From assembly GCF_024211275.1 (NCBI RefSeq), contig NZ_JAMLDX010000001.1, positions 124,001 through 188,000 on the forward strand: a stretch of DNA of 64,000 nucleotides, read 5' to 3'. Under the pieces are notes generated by a model that saw only the letters and a list, made by a program, of their open reading frames with translations, was not told where the DNA came from and did not search any database. Shown here in pieces: positions 1 to 9,011 of this stretch. The position numbers and the translations under genes were made by a program. The DNA comes from Sphingomonas tagetis. Lineage in GTDB: Bacteria; Pseudomonadota; Alphaproteobacteria; Sphingomonadales; Sphingomonadaceae. Position 1 is the first letter of the stretch, and every line of letters begins with the position of its first letter.

Positions 1-1565
1 GAATCCGCGCGCTCGATCCCGACATCAACCTCGTCATCGTCACCGGCTATTCCGACTTCTCGCCGCTGGAAATCAGCCGCGAGGCGGGGCCGGCGGACAA
101 GATCTTCTACATCGCCAAGCCGTTCCAGGTCGAAGAGGTGGTGCAGACCGCGACGGCGCTGAGCAAGCGCTGGGAAGTCGACCACGCGCTGGCGGCGGCG
201 ATGGTGACGCTGGAGGCGCAGAAGGCCGAGCTCGCCGCGAACGAGAGCAAGGCGACGCATCTCGCCAATCACGACAGCCTGACCGACGCGCCCAACCGGC
301 TCGCCTTCATGCGCGCGCTGACCGAGCATGTGCGTGGCCCCGACACGTTCGCCATGGCGATGATGGACCTCGACCGGTTCAAGCTGGTCAACGACACGTT
401 CGGCCATGTCGCCGGCGACGAGTTGATCCGCATGGTGTGCGAAGTGGTGCAGGATTGCGTCACCGACGGCTTTGTCGCGCGGCTGGGCGGCGACGAGTTC
501 GCGATGCTGATGAAGGTCGGCGGCGAGGGCGAGGCGGTCGAGACGGTCGAGAAGCTGCTGAAATGCTGCGCGACGACGTTCACGGTGTTCGGCCATTCGG
601 TGCAGGGTTCGGCTTCGGCCGGCCTCGTCATCGTCGAGCCGGGCATGCAGCATGACCCGATCGACGTGATGCGCCGCGCTGACCTGGCGCTCAACGAAGC
701 CAAGAAATCGGGCCGCGGCGTGGTGCGCGTGTTCGACGAGAGCATGGACGAATCGATCCGCTTCCGACGCCAGATCGAGGGCGGGCTGAGCCAGGCGATC
801 GCCAATGGCGAGCTGCGGCTGGTCTATCAGCCGATCGTCGCGCGTGAGCAGATGGAAGTGGTGGCGTTCGAGGCTTTGCTGCGCTGGAACAGCCCGCAAT
901 ATGGTCAGATCTCGCCCGGCCTGTTCATCCCGATCGCCGAGGAATCGAACCTGATCCACGAGCTGGGCGACTGGGTGCTCGACGAGGCGCTCAAGATGCT
1001 GGCGCAGTGGCCGGGGCAATATGTGTCGGTGAACTTCTCGCCGCGCCAGTTTCGTCGTCAGAATTTCGTCGGCCATGTCGTCGAGCGGGTGCAGCATGCC
1101 GGGATCGAGCCGGGCCGGCTGCAGATCGAGATCACCGAGACCGCGATCTTCGACAATGCCGAGCGCGCCGCCGACACGCTCTACCGGCTGCGCCAGATGG
1201 GCTTCCGCATCGCGCTCGACGATTTCGGGACGGGCTATTCGAGCCTCTACAATATCCGCAAATTCGCGCTGGATTGCCTGAAGATCGACCGCAGCTTCAT
1301 CGACGGCATGGGCCGCGAGCGCGAGAGCGCGGCGATCGTCCATTCGATCATCCATCTCGGCCATGCGCTGGGGCTGGAAGTGGTGGCCGAAGGCGTCGAG
1401 ACCGAAGCGCATCTGCAGGCGCTGCGCGTCGCCGGGTGCAGCCACTATCAGGGCTATTATCTCGCACGGCCGCTGGAGGCCGCGGTCGCGGTCGAGATCG
1501 CCAATGAGCGGTATATGGAGCCGGTGATCGAGCAGGCCACGGCGAGCAACGGCACGCACGGATAA
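1..1565 (+). CDS. Response regulator with GGDEF and EAL domains (5' truncated by window edge)
   Basis: The reading frame is open from base 3, so the start lies before the window. The first ~45 residues are the second half of a receiver domain: VIVTGYSD carries the conserved Thr region and YIAKPF the conserved Lys. A GGDEF domain follows with an intact active site (RLGGDEFAML) and no obvious RxxD inhibitory site before it. The EAL domain keeps EALLRW, DDFGTGYSSL, LKIDRSF, AEGVET and the QGY motif, so both cyclic di-GMP synthesis and hydrolysis look possible; which dominates cannot be read. The stop codon overlaps the start of the downstream histidine kinase by one base (TAATG), which suggests that the kinase phosphorylates this receiver. 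The missing N-terminus should hold the phospho-accepting Asp. Confidence 0.93.
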   Translation, partial: IRALDPDINLVIVTGYSDFSPLEISREAGPADKIFYIAKPFQVEEVVQTATALSKRWEVDHALAAAMVTLEAQKAELAANESKATHLANHDSLTDAPNRLAFMRALTEHVRGPDTFAMAMMDLDRFKLVNDTFGHVAGDELIRMVCEVVQDCVTDGFVARLGGDEFAMLMKVGGEGEAVETVEKLLKCCATTFTVFGHSVQGSASAGLVIVEPGMQHDPIDVMRRADLALNEAKKSGRGVVRVFDESMDESIRFRRQIEGGLSQAIANGELRLVYQPIVAREQMEVVAFEALLRWNSPQYGQISPGLFIPIAEESNLIHELGDWVLDEALKMLAQWPGQYVSVNFSPRQFRRQNFVGHVVERVQHAGIEPGRLQIEITETAIFDNAERAADTLYRLRQMGFRIALDDFGTGYSSLYNIRKFALDCLKIDRSFIDGMGRERESAAIVHSIIHLGHALGLEVVAEGVETEAHLQALRVAGCSHYQGYYLARPLEAAVAVEIANERYMEPVIEQATASNGTHG

Positions 1566-3430
1566 TGGCGAAAAGGCGCGCCGCATGGACGCGGCTGCGT
1601 GGCCGCATTCCCCGCTCGCTCGGCGCGAAGCTGGTCGCGATCCTGACCGGGATCGGGCTGCTCGGCGCGGGCGCGGTGACCTTGCTGCTCGCACTCGTCA
1701 TCACACCCAATTTCGACCGGCTGGAGCAACAGGCGGTCGAGGGGCATATCGAACGCACGCGCGCGGCGCTGACCGAATATGCATCCAAGGTGCAGGCGTC
1801 GGTGCGCGACTATGGCGACTGGAACGAGAGCTACGACTATATGGGCGCGCCCAACCGCGCGTTCGAGGAGGATAGCTTCGCGACCTCGGCGATGGTCAAT
1901 CTCGGCGTCAACGGCATGGCTTATGTGACGCCCGCCGGGAAGGTGGTGATCGCGCGCTGGCTCGATATCGGGACGGGCAGGGACCAGCCGGCGATGCGCG
2001 GGCGGATGCTCGACGCGATCGGGCGGATCGATTTCGGCAAGGCGCTGGCGAAGGACAATTCGGCGAGCTTCTATGTGCGGCTGGGCGACCAGATCGCGGC
2101 GTTCGGCGTGGCGCAGGTGCGGCGCACCGACGGCAGCGGGAGCCCGCGCGGGCATGTGGTGATGGCGCGCCTGATCAGCTCGCAGCAATTGTCCAATTTG
2201 CTGCAGCTTCAGGCGAAGCTCGACGTGCCGCATCCGGTGCCCGACGCGACGGTGATCCGCCATAACGGCACGATGGCGGTCGCGGTGCCGGTACGCGGGC
2301 CGGACGGCGTGCCCGTGGCGAGCGCGACCTATGATGTGCACCGCGACCTGTCGGCGCTCGGCCGTTCGATGCTGACGCTGGCGGTGGCGGGCACGACGCT
2401 GCTGTTGCTGGTGGTGATGGCGGTGCTGAGCTGGATGATCGTGCGGCTGGTGCTGCGCCCCTTGAACCGCGTCGAGCGGCATATGGGGCTGGTGCGTCAG
2501 TCGGGCAATCTGACGCCGTTCGTCGATACGCCGCGGCAGGACGAGATCGGGCGGATGGTCGGCAGCTTCAACGCGATGCTGAGCCAGCTCAAGGATCTGC
2601 GCGAGCAGGTCGAGGCGCAGTCGTTCAAGCTCGGCCAGTCGGAGAGCGCGGTGGCGGTGATGCACAATGTGCGCAACGCGCTGAACCCGATCAGCACCGT
2701 GCTGAGCCAGGGGCTGGCGCAGGCCCCGGCAGCGGACAAGGCGCTGCTCGACCGTGCGTTGGCGGAACTGGCCGACGAGGGCATTCCCGCGGCGCGGCGG
2801 CAGAAGCTTGCTGCGTTCGTTGCTGCAGCATTTGAGGGCGAAGCTCAGGCGCGCACGACCCGCAAGGGGCAGATGGAGATCGGCCGCGACGCGCTGCACA
2901 ATGTCCTCGAGATCATCGGACGGCAGCAGGAGCAGGCGCACGAGCGGCCGCCGCTCGACACCTGCGACGTCACCGATGTCGTCGCGCGCAACGCGACGAT
3001 CGCGCGCTATTCGGGCGCGAGTTCGATCGCCTTCCACTTCCCGTCCAAACCGCATTGGGTGCAGGCGAACCGTGTGCTGTTGAGTCAGGTGATCGGCAAC
3101 CTGTTCGCCAACGCCGCCGAGGCGATCACCGCGACCGGGCGGGACGGGGGCAGCATCGCGGTGACCATCCACCAGAAGGACGGTCATGTCGAAGTGCTGA
3201 TCCGCGACGATGGCGAGGGGTTCGATCCGGAAGCGGCGTCCCAGCTGTTCCAGCGCGGCTTTTCGACGCGCGCCAGCAAGACCGGCGGGCTGGGGCTGCA
3301 CTGGTGCGCCAACTCGATGCTGTCGATGGGTGGCAGTCTGACGCTGAAGAGCGAGGGCAAGGGCTATGGCGCGCGGGCGGTGCTGACATTGCAGGCGTCG
3401 GACGCGATGCGCGCGGAAGCGGCGGCCTGA
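1565..3430 (+). CDS. CHASE4-HAMP sensor histidine kinase
   Basis: A 621-residue inner-membrane sensor kinase. Transmembrane helices lie near residues 22-46 and 268-296. They enclose a periplasmic domain containing DYGDWNESYDYM, typical of the CHASE4 sensor family. A HAMP linker follows (LRPLNRVERHM). The presumed phosphoacceptor region is HNVRNALNPI near residue 365: the His is present, but the usual E/D after it is Asn, so this is an atypical H-box. The ATPase domain is clear: N-box NLFANAAEAI (~512), G1 box DDGEGFD (~548) and a GLGLHW G2 box. It is translationally coupled to the upstream GGDEF/EAL response regulator, its probable partner. The ligand is unknown. Confidence 0.9.
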   Translation: MAKRRAAWTRLRGRIPRSLGAKLVAILTGIGLLGAGAVTLLLALVITPNFDRLEQQAVEGHIERTRAALTEYASKVQASVRDYGDWNESYDYMGAPNRAFEEDSFATSAMVNLGVNGMAYVTPAGKVVIARWLDIGTGRDQPAMRGRMLDAIGRIDFGKALAKDNSASFYVRLGDQIAAFGVAQVRRTDGSGSPRGHVVMARLISSQQLSNLLQLQAKLDVPHPVPDATVIRHNGTMAVAVPVRGPDGVPVASATYDVHRDLSALGRSMLTLAVAGTTLLLLVVMAVLSWMIVRLVLRPLNRVERHMGLVRQSGNLTPFVDTPRQDEIGRMVGSFNAMLSQLKDLREQVEAQSFKLGQSESAVAVMHNVRNALNPISTVLSQGLAQAPAADKALLDRALAELADEGIPAARRQKLAAFVAAAFEGEAQARTTRKGQMEIGRDALHNVLEIIGRQQEQAHERPPLDTCDVTDVVARNATIARYSGASSIAFHFPSKPHWVQANRVLLSQVIGNLFANAAEAITATGRDGGSIAVTIHQKDGHVEVLIRDDGEGFDPEAASQLFQRGFSTRASKTGGLGLHWCANSMLSMGGSLTLKSEGKGYGARAVLTLQASDAMRAEAAA

Positions 3431-3483
3431 GGCGTCAGGCTTTGTCTCTGTTGGGTTCAGCCAGAGCCATCTAGATCGTCGCG

Positions 3484-4140
3484 ATGCTGTTCCGCTTGTC
3501 GCTTGCTGCTGCACTGGCCGCTACCGCCTTGCCCGCCACTGCCTGTTCGGTCGTGCAGGGGTATCGCATTCCGAGCACGCTCGAACTGACCCAACGAGCC
3601 GATGCGATCGTGCTCGCGCGCGTCGAAGGCGGTGTGGCGGCAAGACCTTCAGCACGGGATGAACGACTGACGCTGGCGCTGATCCTGTCACTGAAAGGCC
3701 AGAGCCTGCCGCTCCGCATCACGATGCCGGGCTGGCTGGAAGCGGGACCTGCGAAGGCGACGCGGAGCGACCCGGCCGAGTTGGCGCAGGCCAATCCCGA
3801 TGCGTTCAGTGGCGCGTGCAACCGTTACATCTTTGCCAAGGGCATGACGCTGCTGCTGTTCCTGACCAAGCGCGATGGCGAATGGCAGGCGATCAGCGCG
3901 CCGTTTGCGCGCACCGCAGAGGACGTGCCGTCGCTCGACGCGCGCTGGGTCAAGGCGGTGCGGGAATATGTCGCCATCGCCGCTTTGCCCGAGGCGGCGC
4001 GACGCGCGCGGCTGGTGGCGCGGCGCGATTTGCTGCGCAGCAAAGGCGATGCGGACTCGCGCGCGATTGCTGCGGACATGGACCGCGAACTGGCCGGACC
4101 ACGCAAGCCGTTGCGCGAGCCGTTGCCGCCTATGCCCTAA
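3484..4140 (+). CDS. Hypothetical exported protein
   Basis: A 218-residue protein with a short hydrophobic signal sequence (MLFRLSLAAALAATALPA) ending before a Cys (ATAC-SVVQGYR), which could be a lipobox-like or ordinary signal cleavage site. The mature part is soluble with no membrane segment; its C-terminal third is rich in Arg and Ala and probably helical. I recognise no catalytic motif. No good ribosome binding site is visible. The gene is convergent with the SET-domain gene, and the two stop codons overlap. The function is unknown. Confidence 0.7.
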   Translation: MLFRLSLAAALAATALPATACSVVQGYRIPSTLELTQRADAIVLARVEGGVAARPSARDERLTLALILSLKGQSLPLRITMPGWLEAGPAKATRSDPAELAQANPDAFSGACNRYIFAKGMTLLLFLTKRDGEWQAISAPFARTAEDVPSLDARWVKAVREYVAIAALPEAARRARLVARRDLLRSKGDADSRAIAADMDRELAGPRKPLREPLPPMP

Positions 4141-5288
4141 CGCCCCCAGCCCGCCTTGCGCGCCGGCGTCACCGCGTCCTTGCGCCGTAGATAGGGCGCG
4201 ACGAGGTTGCGGGCGCGGAAGAACTCCTGGCGGTCGGCTTCGAGCGTGTCGAAATTACCGATCACGCGGCGGCAGGCGTCGCTGCGGCACTGGCAGATCA
4301 TGTGCCAATTGGATTGCGCGAGCGTGGTCGAATAGTCCCAGCTGATCTCGTCGCCGCTGGCGATGTCGCGGATCGCGACCAGGATCACGCCGTCCTCGGT
4401 AAAGCGCAGCCCGGCATTGGGGTCGCAGCTGTGGTTGACGAGATCGTCGAGCTGGCCGGACGGCCCCATATAATGGTCGGGCGTCACCTGCACGAAGCGG
4501 TCGTCGCTGCCGCGCATCAGGCTGGGGATCTCGTTGGTGCGGAAGCGGCGGCCGGTGAAGCGCATCAGCTCCGCGCCCTCGGCGAAGCGCACCGTCGCAT
4601 AGACCGCCTTGCCGAGATGGTTCTCGCCCACCGCGAACAGGTTGCGGCTGTGGCGGTAGCGGTCGAGGATCAGGAAGCCGCCGCGCTTCCAGCCAAGCGA
4701 GCGCAGCGGGTTGATCGTGGCGAGGCCGATCATGAACCAGATGCTGGCGTGGCAGGCCAGTTCGACGAAGATATAGGCGAGCTCGTCGGTGCCGGTGCCG
4801 CCGGCGCGCACCGCGACGAACAGCGTGGCGAGGTCGCCGATCGTCCACAGGCCCCAGGCGGGCGAGCGCTCGCGGCTGCGGTCCTGCCAGACGCTCGCCC
4901 AGGTCGGCCAGAAGCTGACCGGTACGGCGGCGACGACCAGCATGTGCGCCCAAAAGGCTTCGCGGAAGGCGACCCACAGGATCAGGGCGACGAGGCAGGC
5001 CGCCATGCAGAAGGCCTCGATCGTGGTCGGCGGCGCCCAGCTCGACCGGCGCCACAGCGCGAGCGTGACGGCGATGCAGCAGATTGCGGAGAGCAGGAAC
5101 ACCCAGCCCTGCGGCGCACCGGGATTGACCGCGTAATAGGTCAGCGCCTCGATCGAGGCCGACGCGCTCCAGATCAGCCAGGAGGCGCGATTGGGCTGGA
5201 CGATCTGCCGGCGCAGGCCGAGCAGATAGACTCCATAGGCCGCGAAGCTGAAGCTCATCGCGATCAGGAACCAGATATCGGTCGTCAC
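4137..5288 (-). CDS. Membrane protein with C-terminal SET domain
   Basis: A 383-residue protein. The N-terminal ~195 residues form about six or seven hydrophobic helices with two similar loops (QPNRASWLIW and SPAWGLWTIGD), reminiscent of a duplicated PQ-loop/SWEET-like bundle. The C-terminal ~165 residues are a SET lysine-methyltransferase fold. It has NHSCDPN (~residue 284), which matches the NHSxxPN cofactor/knot motif, then GDEISWDYS, which matches the ELxxDY motif, then a post-SET zinc cluster CQCRSDAC. All the residues that define an active SET enzyme seem present. SET proteins transfer methyl groups from S-adenosylmethionine to lysines; the substrate here is unknown and would be cytoplasmic or membrane-associated. 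It is monocistronic and convergent with the preceding gene. Confidence 0.85.
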   Translation of the reverse strand: MTTDIWFLIAMSFSFAAYGVYLLGLRRQIVQPNRASWLIWSASASIEALTYYAVNPGAPQGWVFLLSAICCIAVTLALWRRSSWAPPTTIEAFCMAACLVALILWVAFREAFWAHMLVVAAVPVSFWPTWASVWQDRSRERSPAWGLWTIGDLATLFVAVRAGGTGTDELAYIFVELACHASIWFMIGLATINPLRSLGWKRGGFLILDRYRHSRNLFAVGENHLGKAVYATVRFAEGAELMRFTGRRFRTNEIPSLMRGSDDRFVQVTPDHYMGPSGQLDDLVNHSCDPNAGLRFTEDGVILVAIRDIASGDEISWDYSTTLAQSNWHMICQCRSDACRRVIGNFDTLEADRQEFFRARNLVAPYLRRKDAVTPARKAGWGR

Positions 5289-5344
5289 TCGGCCCCCCTT
5301 ATGTGAAGAGCCGTTTACCTTGTTTATTTACCGTCGTCAAAGCA

Positions 5345-5369
5345 CGACTCGTGGTGACTCCACGAGTCG
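5345..5369 (-). terminator. Hairpin downstream of cysQ
   Basis: A perfect 10-bp stem (CGACTCGTGG / CCACGAGTCG) with loop TGACT lies 8 bases past the cysQ stop on the minus strand. The following run (TGCTTTGACG) is only moderately T-rich. It probably ends the cysD-cysNC-cysQ transcript. Confidence 0.55.
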
Positions 5370-5376
5370 CGGCGAA

Positions 5377-6096
5377 TCAGCGGGGATGGCGAGCGACGAG
5401 TTCGAGCACCGAATCGGCGAGTTCGCGGCGGCAGATGAGCAGGTCGGGGATGCTGGTCGAGGCCTCGTTGTAATGCAGCGGGGCGCCGTCGATGCGGCTC
5501 GCGTGCAAACCGGCGGCGAGCGCGACCGCGACCGGTGCGCAGTTGTCCCATTGATGCTGGCCGCCCGAATGGAGGTAGATTTCCGCTTCGCCCAGCACGA
5601 CCGCCATTGCCTTCGCCCCGGCCGAACCCATGCCGATCGGGGTTGCGGGCAAGGCTTGCGCGACCGCGGTGCAAAGCTGGCTGGGCCGGGTGCGGCTGAC
5701 CAGCATGCGCGGCGGCGTGGCCGCGGGCGGCAGCGGTGGTAGCGCGTCGCTGACCAAGGTGATGCCGCGGCGGGGAAGGGCGACCGCACCGACCGCGGGC
5801 GCACCGTCGATCGCGAGCGCGATATGCACGGCCCAGTCGTCGCGGCCTTCCGCGAATTCGCGCGTTCCGTCGAGCGGGTCGACGATCCATACGCGGCGCG
5901 ACGACAGCCGCGCGGGATCGTCCACCGATTCCTCGGACAGGATCGGGTCGTCGGGCCGTGCGCTGCGCAGCATGTCGAGGATCAGCCGGTTGGCCTCACG
6001 ATCGCCACGCGCACCGTCCGCGCCCTCGTCCTGCACGCGCAGCAATAGCGCGCCCGCCGCATCGGCGATGTCGCGCGCGAGTTGCGCGTCGGTCAT
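5377..6096 (-). CDS. cysQ: 3'(2'),5'-bisphosphate nucleotidase CysQ (inositol monophosphatase family)
   Basis: A 239-residue enzyme of the inositol monophosphatase superfamily. The metal-binding motif WIVDPLDGTREF and the C-terminal WDNCAPVAV are intact, as is the earlier ILSEES motif. CysQ hydrolyses 3'-phosphoadenosine 5'-phosphate (PAP), the by-product of PAPS reduction, and limits PAPS build-up. It lies 22 bases behind cysNC on the same strand, so the genomic context supports this role over inositol phosphatase activity. It is cytoplasmic with no signal sequence. Confidence 0.92.
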   Translation of the reverse strand: MTDAQLARDIADAAGALLLRVQDEGADGARGDREANRLILDMLRSARPDDPILSEESVDDPARLSSRRVWIVDPLDGTREFAEGRDDWAVHIALAIDGAPAVGAVALPRRGITLVSDALPPLPPAATPPRMLVSRTRPSQLCTAVAQALPATPIGMGSAGAKAMAVVLGEAEIYLHSGGQHQWDNCAPVAVALAAGLHASRIDGAPLHYNEASTSIPDLLICRRELADSVLELVARHPR

Positions 6097-6118
6097 GCGT
6101 CGGCCCCGCTCATCGCCG

Positions 6119-8032
6119 TCAGAGTACCGGCGACCAGACGCCGAGGATATGCTCGATGATCAGTTCGGCAGCCTGTTCAGGCGTGATACGTGACGTGTCG
6201 ATGCGGATTTCGGGGGTTTCCGGCGCCTCATAGGGGCTGGAGATGCCGGTGAAGTTCGCGATCTCGCCGGCGCGGGCCTTTTTGTAGAGGCCCTTCACGT
6301 CGCGGCGCTCTGCCTCCTCGAGCGGGGTGTCGATGAAGATCTCGAAGAACTCGCCATCGGGGATCATGCTGCGCACCATTTCGCGCTCGGCGCGGAACGG
6401 CGAGATGAAGGCGGTGAGCACGATCAGCCCGGCATCGGTCATCAGCTTGGCGAGCTCGCCGACGCGGCGGATGTTCTCCACGCGGTCGGCGTCGCTGAAG
6501 CCGAGGTCGCGGTTGAGCCCGTGACGGACATTATCGCCGTCGAGCAGGAAGCTGTGCTTGCCCATCGCGTGCAGCTTTTTCTCGACCAGATTGGCGATGG
6601 TCGACTTGCCCGAGCCGGACAGGCCGGTGAACCACAGCAGGCGCGGCTGCTGGCCCTTTTGCGCGGCATGGAGGTCGCGCGTGATCTCGACCGCCTGCCA
6701 ATGCACATTCTGCGCCCGGCGCAGCGCGCGGCGGATCATGCCGGCGGCGACGGTGGCGTTGGTCAGCTTGTCGATGAGAATGAAGCCGCCAAGGTCGCGA
6801 TTAACCTCGTAGGGCTCGAACACGATACCGCGGTCGGTGGCGATCTCGGCAACGCCGATGTCGTTGAGGTTGAGCGTCTTGGCCGAAAGCTTGGCCAGCG
6901 TGTTGACGTCGATTGCGTGCTCGGGCTCGCGGATCGAGACGCTGACCGTCTGCGTGCCGAGCTTGAGCCAATAGCTGCGGCCCGGGAGCAGCGGCGTCTG
7001 GTCCATCCACACGATCGTCGCGCTGAACTGGTCGGCGACCTCGGGCGGTTCGGCGGCGGCGACGATGACGTCGCCGCGCGAACAATCGACCTCGTCAGCA
7101 AGCGTGAGCGTGACCGACTGATCAGGGCCGGCCTGCGCAAGGTCGCCGTCGAAGGTGACGATGCGGCTGACCGTGCTGGTGCGGCCCGAAGGCAGGATGC
7201 GCACCTGATCGCCGGGCTTCACCGAGCCGCTGGCGATCGTGCCGGCAAAGCCGCGGAAGTCGAGATTGGGGCGGTTGACCCACTGCACCGGCAGGCGGAA
7301 CGGGCGCGTGTCGCCAGCCACGCCGACCGGCACCGTTTCGAGATGCTCGATCAGCGCGGGGCCGGTGAACCACGGCGTATTGGCGCTGAGCGCGGTGATG
7401 TTGTCGCCCTTGAACCCCGAGATCGGGATGGCGGTGAAGTCGTCGATGCCGATGCTGGTGGCAAACTCGCGATAGTCGGCGACGATCCCGTCGAACACAG
7501 ACTGGTCATAGCCCACCAGATCCATCTTGTTCACCGCCAGCACGATGTGGCGGATGCCGATCAGGTGCGCGAGATAGGAGTGGCGGCGCGTCTGGGTGAG
7601 CACGCCCTTGCGCGCGTCGATGAGGATGACGGCGAGGTCGGCGGTCGATGCGCCCGTCACCATGTTGCGGGTATACTGCTCGTGGCCCGGCGTGTCGGCG
7701 ACGATGAACTTGCGCTTTTCGGTCGCGAAGAAGCGATAGGCGACGTCGATCGTGATACCCTGCTCGCGCTCGGCGGCGAGGCCGTCGACCAGCAACGCGA
7801 AGTCGATCTCCTGCCCCTGCGTGCCGACTTTCTTGCTGTCGGCCTCGAGCGCGGCGAGCTGATCCTCGAAGATCATCTTGCTGTCGTAGAGCAGGCGGCC
7901 GATCAGTGTAGACTTGCCGTCATCGACGCTGCCGCAGGTGATGAAACGCAGCAGCGACTTCGACTGATGCTGCGCCAGATACTCGGCGATATCGGTCGCG
8001 ATCAGATCGTCGGGGCGGTAGGAGGAGGTCAT
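6119..8032 (-). CDS. cysN: Bifunctional sulfate adenylyltransferase subunit 1 / adenylylsulfate kinase CysNC
   Basis: A 637-residue fusion. The N-terminal ~440 residues are an EF-Tu-like GTPase ([27 protein letters not shown]) that drives ATP sulfurylase. The C-terminal ~180 residues are an APS kinase with P-loop GLSGSGKST near residue 468. The protein therefore activates sulfate to APS together with CysD and then phosphorylates APS to PAPS. The start codon overlaps the cysD stop (ATGA-type overlap at 8032), so the two subunits are translationally coupled. Fused CysNC is common in Alphaproteobacteria. No defects were seen. Confidence 0.96.
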   Translation of the reverse strand: MTSSYRPDDLIATDIAEYLAQHQSKSLLRFITCGSVDDGKSTLIGRLLYDSKMIFEDQLAALEADSKKVGTQGQEIDFALLVDGLAAEREQGITIDVAYRFFATEKRKFIVADTPGHEQYTRNMVTGASTADLAVILIDARKGVLTQTRRHSYLAHLIGIRHIVLAVNKMDLVGYDQSVFDGIVADYREFATSIGIDDFTAIPISGFKGDNITALSANTPWFTGPALIEHLETVPVGVAGDTRPFRLPVQWVNRPNLDFRGFAGTIASGSVKPGDQVRILPSGRTSTVSRIVTFDGDLAQAGPDQSVTLTLADEVDCSRGDVIVAAAEPPEVADQFSATIVWMDQTPLLPGRSYWLKLGTQTVSVSIREPEHAIDVNTLAKLSAKTLNLNDIGVAEIATDRGIVFEPYEVNRDLGGFILIDKLTNATVAAGMIRRALRRAQNVHWQAVEITRDLHAAQKGQQPRLLWFTGLSGSGKSTIANLVEKKLHAMGKHSFLLDGDNVRHGLNRDLGFSDADRVENIRRVGELAKLMTDAGLIVLTAFISPFRAEREMVRSMIPDGEFFEIFIDTPLEEAERRDVKGLYKKARAGEIANFTGISSPYEAPETPEIRIDTSRITPEQAAELIIEHILGVWSPVL

Positions 8033-8928
8033 CAGAAATAGCCCTCCTGCTTCTTCTTCTCCATCGACGCGGCCTGATCGTGGTCGATCGCGCGGCCCTG
8101 GCGTTCGCTGGTGGTGGTCAGCAGCATTTCCTGAATGACGTCGTCCAGCGTCGCGGCCTCGCTTTCGACCGCACCGGTGAGCGGATAGCAGCCGAGCGTG
8201 CGGAAACGGACCGAACGCGTGACCGGCGTCTCGCCGTTGAGTGGGAAACGCTCGTCATCGACCATGATCGTCAGGCCGTCGCGCACCACGGTCGGGCGCG
8301 GCGCGGCGAAATAGAGCGGCACGATCTCGATCCCCTCGGCGCGAATATATTGCCAGATGTCGAGCTCGGTCCAGTTGGAGAGCGGGAAGACGCGGATGCT
8401 CTCGCCCTTCGCCTTCTTGGCATTGTAGAGCCGCCACAGCTCGGGGCGCTGCGCTTTGGGGTCCCAGCGGTGGCTGGCCGAGCGGAAGCTGAACACGCGC
8501 TCCTTGGCGCGGCTCTTCTCCTCGTCGCGCCGCGCGCCGCCGAACGCCGCGTCGAAGCCATATTTGTCGAGCGCCTGCTTGAGCCCTTCGGTCTTCCACA
8601 GATCGGTATGCAGCCCGCCATGATCGAACGGATTGATCCCGCGCGCCTCGGCTTCCGGGTTCTTGTAAACAAGTAGCTCCATCCCCGCCTCGCGCGCGGC
8701 GCGGTCGCGCAGCGCGTACATGTCGCGGAATTTCCAGGTCGTATCGACATGGAGCAGCGGGAAGGGCGGCGGGGCGGGGAAGAACGCCTTCTTGGCGAGG
8801 TGAAGCATCACCGCGCTGTCCTTGCCGATCGAATAGAGCATCACCGGGCGCTCGGCCTCGGCCACGACCTCGCGCAGGATATGGATGCTCTCGGCTTCGA
8901 GCCGGGAAAGATGGGTAAGCGACTGCAT
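8032..8928 (-). CDS. cysD: Sulfate adenylyltransferase subunit 2 CysD
   Basis: The ATP-pyrophosphatase subunit of ATP sulfurylase (298 residues), with the PP-motif [11 protein letters not shown] near the N-terminus and the conserved [14 protein letters not shown] segment. It forms the CysD-CysNC heterodimer that makes APS from sulfate and ATP. I chose the start at 8928 because family members begin just before [14 protein letters not shown]; an in-frame ATG at 8958 would add ten atypical residues. Neither start has a strong ribosome binding site. It is the first gene of the operon and runs into cysNC and cysQ. Confidence 0.94.
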   Translation of the reverse strand: MQSLTHLSRLEAESIHILREVVAEAERPVMLYSIGKDSAVMLHLAKKAFFPAPPPFPLLHVDTTWKFRDMYALRDRAAREAGMELLVYKNPEAEARGINPFDHGGLHTDLWKTEGLKQALDKYGFDAAFGGARRDEEKSRAKERVFSFRSASHRWDPKAQRPELWRLYNAKKAKGESIRVFPLSNWTELDIWQYIRAEGIEIVPLYFAAPRPTVVRDGLTIMVDDERFPLNGETPVTRSVRFRTLGCYPLTGAVESEAATLDDVIQEMLLTTTSERQGRAIDHDQAASMEKKKQEGYF

Positions 8929-9011
8929 GGGCGGCGATCTAGTGAGCGCGAAGCCCATGCGCGATCTAGATAAAGTTTAGGCCGCCCCAGCCGGCCATCA
9001 TCCCCCTTGCG

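Noticed and set aside
1457..3514. 685-residue open frame on the minus strand opposite the CHASE4 kinase
   Set aside because: Composition is Arg/His/Gln-rich with no motif; it is the antisense shadow of a high-GC gene with clear kinase motifs.
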